Source: JALZKA01 sp963753385 (GTDB taxonomy: Bacteria > Actinomycetota > Thermoleophilia > Solirubrobacterales > 70-9). From it: 64,000 nt of DNA. Below are positions 59,667-64,000 of the stretch, piece after piece. The position numbers and the translations under genes were made by a program. Position 1 is the stretch's first letter. Every line of letters begins with the position of its first letter. The stretch covers positions 1-64,000 of the forward strand of contig CAVWCC010000008.1 of assembly GCA_963753385.1 (NCBI GenBank), given 5' to 3'. A model generated the notes under the pieces. The model was not told the origin of the DNA. It worked only from the letters and a program-made list of their open reading frames with translations, and searched no databases.

Positions 59667-60889
59667 CGGGGACCAGCCGGTAGACGGCGCCGTCCAGCGA
59701 GGTGGCGTAGAGGTGCCCGCGGGAGTCCTCCGCGAACGAGCTCACCGACGGGACCTGGACGCCCAGCGGGCGGTCGTCGGATGCGATCCCGGTCCGCGCG
59801 GCGTCGTCGGCGCTGAAGCTCCGGAGCTGCCCGGCGCAGAAGTCGGCGTAGAGGTAGCGGCCGTAGAGGCTCTCGAGCCCGGGGTCGCGCACGACGTAGC
59901 CGCCGGTCACCGAGCAGCCGCCGTCGCGCCCGTAGGTGAGCACCGGCTCGATCGCGTTTGGCGCCTCCTGGTCGTCGTTGAAGCGCGCGGTCCCCTCGAA
60001 CGCCGACCAGCCGTAGTTGGCGCCGGAGGTGAGCTCGCCACGCGCCAGGAAGTCGATCTCCTCCTGCTCGTTCTGGCCGACGTCGCCGACCCAAAGGTCG
60101 CCGGTCTCGCGGTCGAACGAGAAGCGCCAGGGGTTGCGGAGGCCGTAGGCGAGGATCTCCGGCCGCGCTCCGCCGCGGTCGGCGAACGGGTTGTCACGCG
60201 GGACGTCGTACCCGCCGGCCCCGGGGTCGATCCGCAGGAGTCTTGGCGAGCGGCGTGCGCAGGTTCTGGCCGTTTCGCTCCGGATCGTTCACAGACCCGC
60301 CGTCGCCGAGGCCGATGTAGAGGTCGCGATCCGGGCCGAACATGATCAGGCCGCCGTTGTGGTTCGGATAGGGCTGCTGGACCCGGAGCAGGACCTGCGC
60401 GCTACGGGGGTCGGCGCCGGTCGGATCGCCCTTCGAGCGCTCGTAGGCCACGACTCGCGTGTCGCCCTCCTTGTCCGTGTAGTCGACGTAGAAACGGCCC
60501 GACCGCTGGTAATCGGGCGCGAACGCCATCGAGAGGAGACCCTGCTCGCTGCCCTCCGACCCGACCAGGCGGGTGATGTCGAGGAAGACCTGTGGCCTTT
60601 CGTTGCCGCGGACGCGCATGATGCGCCCCTCGCGCTCGACGACGTAGAGCGCACTCTCGCCCTCAGGTTGGGCGACGAACACGGGGGAGGAGAACTCCCC
60701 GACCTCCTCGAGCCGCACGCCGCCGTTGCCGTCGCCGGTCCGCTGCTCCCCGCCGTTCGGATCGCTCGGCGTCGTCGTGGGCCGGTCGACGACCGGCGGC
60801 CCCGAGATCTCGGGCTCGTCCTTCTCCCCGCAGCCGGCGGCCAGGAGGGCCACCGGGACGAGGCCACACGCGATGATCGTCCGGACCAC
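59656..60889 (-). pseudogene. PQQ-dependent sugar dehydrogenase-like lipoprotein (paralogue 4), one frameshift
   Basis: Starts as a lipoprotein (lipobox LLAAGC near residue 19). Motifs NHNGGLIMFGPDRDLYIGLG are intact up to RTPLAK at about 60243. There one extra T (60241) breaks the frame. With it removed, the protein continues LLRIDPGAGGYDVPRDNP, GLRNPWRFSFDRETGDLWVG, CSVTGGYVVRDPGLESLYGR and ends at 59656. The two halves are fully collinear with the paralogues, so a sequencing indel is plausible. Lipid anchor would keep it on the outer face of the membrane. Confidence 0.75.
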
Positions 60890-60941
60890 GGCGGGAAACG
60901 GTAACGATCCGCCCTGTGCGGAAGCTAAATCCAGGGCCTGG

Positions 60942-61694
60942 CTAGTTGACGACTTCGACCTCGCCCGAGTCCGTGACCCGGGTGTTCGGCGGCTTGGTCG
61001 AGATGGTGGCGACGAACTCGCCCTCGACCGGGCTGCCGTCCGCAGTCACCGCCCTGGCCTGGCCGTCAAGACCTCCGGCGACCTCGTAGTGCACGGTGAA
61101 GGTCCCACCGACCACGGGGGTGACGCGCCAGACCGCGGTGACGCTCTCGCCGGGCGCGAGCGGCCCGAAGGCGTAGGTGTTGGTGGCGGCCGTCTCGGCG
61201 CCCGCGGTCGGCTCGGCGTCGAGCTCGGAGATGTCGACACCCTCGGCGAGCACCTTCGGGTAGGTGTTCTCGAGGATCCAGACCGGGCGGTTCGGGTCCG
61301 CCAGGCCCTGCTGGTCGGAGCGGATGTTGAAGGAGCCGTCGGCCTTCTCATCGCCCGTATAGATCGTGATCGCCAGGTCGGGGATCGTTTCGTCGCCGGT
61401 GTTCTCCACCTCGAGGACCAGGTCGCTGGTCTCGGCGAGTCGCTGGCGAGCGGCGAACTTGGCCGAGTTGACCTCGACCGGGAACTCGCCCGCCGGCTCG
61501 TTCTCGTCCTGGCGTTCCTCGTCGCCCCCGCAGGCTGCGACTCCCGCGGTGGCGAGCAGGCATGCCGCTGCGGCGATCAGCCTGCGGCTGCGCCTAACCC
61601 GGGTGCGGCGGGGGTCTTTACCTCTCTCCCCCAAGGCGCGGGCAACATACCATCGCGTTGCGGTGCCGGTTGTAGGTTGAGCCGGGACCCGCAC
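60942..61694 (-). CDS. secreted lipoprotein, unknown function
   Basis: 250 residues from GTG, but the first about 35 are basic and unusual. The hydrophobic stretch RRLIAAAACLLATAGVAACG gives a lipobox (VAAC) near residue 55, so the true start may be internal. The mature part is beta-rich (LVLEVENTGDETIPDLAITI, FTVHYEVAGGLDGQARAV), consistent with an Ig-like or DUF11-like exported domain. Divergent from the mlaE genes and upstream of the PQQ genes. Confidence 0.65.
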   Translation of the reverse strand: MRVPAQPTTGTATRWYVARALGERGKDPRRTRVRRSRRLIAAAACLLATAGVAACGGDEERQDENEPAGEFPVEVNSAKFAARQRLAETSDLVLEVENTGDETIPDLAITIYTGDEKADGSFNIRSDQQGLADPNRPVWILENTYPKVLAEGVDISELDAEPTAGAETAATNTYAFGPLAPGESVTAVWRVTPVVGGTFTVHYEVAGGLDGQARAVTADGSPVEGEFVATISTKPPNTRVTDSGEVEVVN

Positions 61695-61706
61695 ATCGAA
61701 TACTCT
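61677..61706 (+). promoter_or_regulatory. candidate sigma-70-type promoter for the Mla operon
   Basis: TTGAGC (61677-61682), 18-bp spacer, TACTCT (61701-61706). About 43 bp before the ATG at 61749. A reasonable but weak match; no operator was seen. Confidence 0.4.
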
Positions 61707-61748
61707 TCGCCCGACGGGGAGAGTCGCTTGGCCTCCCCTGGGTGAGAG

Positions 61749-62555
61749 ATGGTCAGATCAGCGGTCGATAGGGCGTTCCTACCTGCGAAGAATCTCTTCG
61801 AGCAGGTCGGGAACATGATGATCCTGACCGGCAAGACGCTGGTCGCCGCGGTCAAGCCTCCGTACCCGTACGGCGGCGAGTTCATCTCGCAGTTCCTGTT
61901 CGCGCTTCAGCTCTGCTGGTTCCCGATGATGATCTCGACGGTCGCCTTCGGGTTTGGCGCGCCGGGGCTCCAGGCGGCCAACTTCCTGTCGCTGTTCGGC
62001 GCGCTCGACCGGCTCGGCGGCTTCTTCATCCTCGCGTCGGTTCGCGAGTTCGCGCCGTTCGTGACCGCGGTCGTCGTCGCCGGCGTCGCCGGCACCGCGA
62101 TCACCGCCGACCTCGGCGCCCGCAAGATCCGCGAGGAGCTCGATGCCCTTCAGGTGCTTGGCGTCGACCCGATCAAGAACCTCGTGGTCCCGCGCTTCCT
62201 GGCCCTGATGCTGATCACCGGGCTGATGGACATCTACGCGCTCCTGTTCGGCATCTCCGGCGGCCTGTTCGCCGAGATCGCGTACGGCCAGCCGCTCGGT
62301 GGGTTCTTCGCCACCCTGTTCACGAATGCGTCCGTGACCGACCTCTGGGGGTCGATCCTGAAATGCACGATGTTCGGCGCGATCATCGCGGTCGTCTGCT
62401 CCTACTACGGGATGAATGCGTCCGGAGGCGCCGAGGGCGTCGGCCGTGCGGTGAACGTCGGGGTGGTGGTGGCGTTCCTCGGCGTGTTCGCGTTCAACTA
62501 CGTCTTCACGCAGACCCTGCTCGCCACGCATCCGGAAATCAGCGTGATCAAGTGA
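61749..62555 (+). CDS. MlaE/YrbE family permease (A)
   Basis: 268 residues. Five to six hydrophobic segments; FLSLFGALDRLGGFFILASV, FAPFVTAVVVAGVAGTAITA, DLGARKIREELDALQVLGVD and GGAEGVGRAVNVGVVVAFLG are the MlaE/YrbE pattern. Membrane subunit of an ABC lipid importer that works with Mce proteins. Pairs with the second permease 35 nt downstream. Confidence 0.9.
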   Translation: MVRSAVDRAFLPAKNLFEQVGNMMILTGKTLVAAVKPPYPYGGEFISQFLFALQLCWFPMMISTVAFGFGAPGLQAANFLSLFGALDRLGGFFILASVREFAPFVTAVVVAGVAGTAITADLGARKIREELDALQVLGVDPIKNLVVPRFLALMLITGLMDIYALLFGISGGLFAEIAYGQPLGGFFATLFTNASVTDLWGSILKCTMFGAIIAVVCSYYGMNASGGAEGVGRAVNVGVVVAFLGVFAFNYVFTQTLLATHPEISVIK

Positions 62556-62589
62556 CGGGTGCGCGGCTTCAGAGGGAGAGGTACGCCTG

Positions 62590-63387
62590 ATGCCGGGTTG
62601 GCTCGCAGTACCGCGAGATTGGCTAACGAGCCTGGGCGAGATCGCTCGCTTCGGCGCACGGGTCATGGGGCTCGTCTACTCGGGCCGGGTCTTCCACTTC
62701 TTCGGCGAGGCGCTGCGCCAGGCCGGGATCCTGATCCTGGGCTCAGCCCTGGTGATCTGGGGGCTGACCTTCATCCTCGGCCTGCAGTGCGGCATCGAGG
62801 GTGCGTACTTCTCGCGCTCGGTCGGCGCCCCGTCGAACGCCGGCACATTCGCCGCCTGGTGCGACCTGCGCGAGGTGATTCCCTACGCGTTCGGATACAT
62901 GATGGCCGCGAAGGTCGGCACGGGGATCGTGGCCGAGATCGGCGCGATGCGGATCTCGGACGAGGTCGACGCGCTCGAGGTCATGGGCGTCAACCCGATG
63001 ATCTTCCTCTGCGCGACTCGCCTCCTCGCGGCATGGCTAACACTGCCGTTCATCTACCTGACCGGGATCGGCGTCGGCTTCTTCGCCTCCTACCTCGCGG
63101 TTGTCGAGCAGGTCGCGGAGGTGTCGGCCGGCGGCTACTTCCTGATCTTCTGGATGTTCCAGAACCCGCCCGACCTCATATTCAGCGTGATCAAGGGCAT
63201 GTTCATGGCGACCGCGATCGTGCTGGTCGGCTGCTACTACGGCTACACCGCCTCGGGCGGGCCGGTCGGCGTGGGCACGGCGACCGCGAAGTCCATGGTC
63301 TTGAACATCGTGCTCGTCCACATCATCGGGATGATGGGCACGCTTATCTTCTGGGGCGCCAACCCGAGGGCGCCGGTTGGTGGTTAG
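62590..63387 (+). CDS. MlaE/YrbE family permease (B)
   Basis: 265 residues. ALRQAGILILGSALVIWGLT, REVIPYAFGYMMAAKVGTGI, VAEIGAMRISDEVDALEVMG and GCYYGYTASGGPVGVGTATA. Second YrbE of the actinobacterial Mce arrangement (YrbE1A/1B). 35-nt gap before the ATPase gene. Mce genes are expected beyond the right edge. Confidence 0.9.
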   Translation: MPGWLAVPRDWLTSLGEIARFGARVMGLVYSGRVFHFFGEALRQAGILILGSALVIWGLTFILGLQCGIEGAYFSRSVGAPSNAGTFAAWCDLREVIPYAFGYMMAAKVGTGIVAEIGAMRISDEVDALEVMGVNPMIFLCATRLLAAWLTLPFIYLTGIGVGFFASYLAVVEQVAEVSAGGYFLIFWMFQNPPDLIFSVIKGMFMATAIVLVGCYYGYTASGGPVGVGTATAKSMVLNIVLVHIIGMMGTLIFWGANPRAPVGG

Positions 63388-63422
63388 GGCGCCTTAGGTG
63401 GCCCCGGTGAGGAGAGACGAGA

Positions 63423-64000
63423 ATGGCTGACGACAACGTCACACCCGAGGAGGAGCAGGAGGTCCGCATCCACGACCAGGAGGCGGAGGAGGAGACCTTC
63501 GAGCCCGCTCCCCAGGATGAGGGCTTCGACACGGCGCCCCCGGCCGAGCCCTATGAGGAGAACGTTCCCGAGTTGGGCACGCTCCACCAGGACTACGTCC
63601 TCCCCGGCGTCCCTGCGGGCGAGAACGACCCCTACAAGTGGCACACGGGGGAGAAGCGCGACCACGGCGGCGAGGACGCGATCGAGATCATCGACGTCGT
63701 TAAGCAGTTCGGCCGGATGCGCATCCTGAACGGCCTCAACCTCGGCCTGCCCGACGACCAGATCTCGATGGTCCTCGGTCCATCGGGGACAGGTAAGAGC
63801 GTCTTGATCAAGCACATCGTCGGCCTGCTCTACCCGGACTCCGGCGACATCCTGGTCCACGGTGAGTCGGTGCCGGGGATGTCGGACGACGAGCTGTTCG
63901 AGATGCGCAAGAAGTTCGGCCTGCTGTTCCAGGACGGCGCGCTGTTCGGCTCGATGAACATCTGGGACAACGTCGCCTTCCCGCTGCGTCAGCACACAGA
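63423..64000 (+). CDS. MlaF/Mkl-type ABC ATPase (right-truncated)
   Basis: Runs off the right edge; 192 residues visible. The ABC domain starts near residue 86 (AIEIIDVVKQFGRMRILNGL), Walker A GPSGTGKSVLIKH at about 119-131 and Q-loop LLFQDGALFGSMNIWD. Identity with MlaF/Mkl is clear from sequence and context. Unusual: an acidic N-terminal extension of about 85 residues (TPEEEQEVRIHDQEAEEETF, then a proline-rich stretch) not typical of MlaF. Confidence 0.88.
   Translation, partial: MADDNVTPEEEQEVRIHDQEAEEETFEPAPQDEGFDTAPPAEPYEENVPELGTLHQDYVLPGVPAGENDPYKWHTGEKRDHGGEDAIEIIDVVKQFGRMRILNGLNLGLPDDQISMVLGPSGTGKSVLIKHIVGLLYPDSGDILVHGESVPGMSDDELFEMRKKFGLLFQDGALFGSMNIWDNVAFPLRQHT

Noticed and set aside
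1..64000. CRISPR arrays, insertion sequences, rRNA and tRNA genes
   Set aside because: None recognised by reading; gaps are mostly short. A tRNA or IS search program would be needed to exclude them fully.

Overview
The window is GC-rich and gene-dense, and looks like a chromosome segment of an actinomycete, most like Thermoleophilia (Solirubrobacterales/Gaiellales). Supporting signs are paired YrbE/MlaE permeases with an MlaF ATPase, an FprA-type ferredoxin reductase, HemQ, an ECF42-like sigma factor next to a DGPF protein, a PimA-like mannosyltransferase, many acyl-CoA dehydrogenases and many GTG/TTG starts. The lineage is an inference. No rRNA, tRNA, CRISPR array or insertion sequence was recognised by eye.

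Layout. 1-5.8 kb: four recognisable but frameshifted genes (HD-domain hydrolase, HAF-repeat protein, SnoaL-like protein, AfsR/LuxR-type ATPase regulator), an unexplained 0.8 kb stretch, and a hairpin at 6.0 kb. 6.2-11.6 kb (minus): biotin genes bioB-bioF-bioD, then a CGNR regulator and bioA. 11.6-20.6 kb: DNA glycosylase, YflT stress protein, lone biotin carrier protein coupled to an enoyl-CoA hydratase, GT2, glycerol kinase, PlsC, lactonase-like MBL enzyme, two SDRs and a secreted S1 protease. 20.6-33.6 kb: lipid and CoA catabolism (three acyl-CoA dehydrogenases, enoyl-CoA hydratase, carboxyltransferase, BKACE, CaiB-type CoA transferase, MerR), interleaved with an Abi-alpha/DUF4393 gene, a DGPF-ECF42 pair and a subtilase. 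33.6-39.5 kb: two TetR regulators, epimerases, an envelope-stress-like trio and DegV. 39.5-45.9 kb: Fe-S and haem genes (ErpA, truncated haemoglobin, Grx4, BolA, FprA, HemQ) plus an ABC-F ATPase and a thioesterase. 45.9-50.1 kb: a polytopic protein with a phosphatase-like ectodomain and a GT4-flippase-like fusion. 50.7-54.4 kb: SAM riboswitch and metH. 54.4-60.9 kb: four PQQ-type sugar dehydrogenases and an aldehyde dehydrogenase. 60.9-64 kb: lipoprotein and the start of an Mla/Mce lipid-transport operon.

How it works together. Biotin synthesis supplies the biotinylated carrier and carboxyltransferase. The acyl-CoA dehydrogenases, hydratases, BKACE and CoA transferase form a catabolic set with MerR/TetR regulators. 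Grx4-BolA-ErpA-FprA-HemQ is a coherent Fe-S/haem module. The exported PQQ dehydrogenases feed an aldehyde dehydrogenase.

Points of most interest: (1) a short element with a GNRA-loop hairpin found twice, at 17759 and 30766, both times just upstream of a non-ATG-start CoA/lipid gene; (2) a second 53-nt element found twice, at 7540 and 13806, with a conserved stem and changed loop; (3) frequent single-base frameshifts, dense before 5.8 kb and scattered later (glpK, the sigma factor, one PQQ dehydrogenase, one secreted protein). The last point may be assembly error rather than gene decay and should be settled first.
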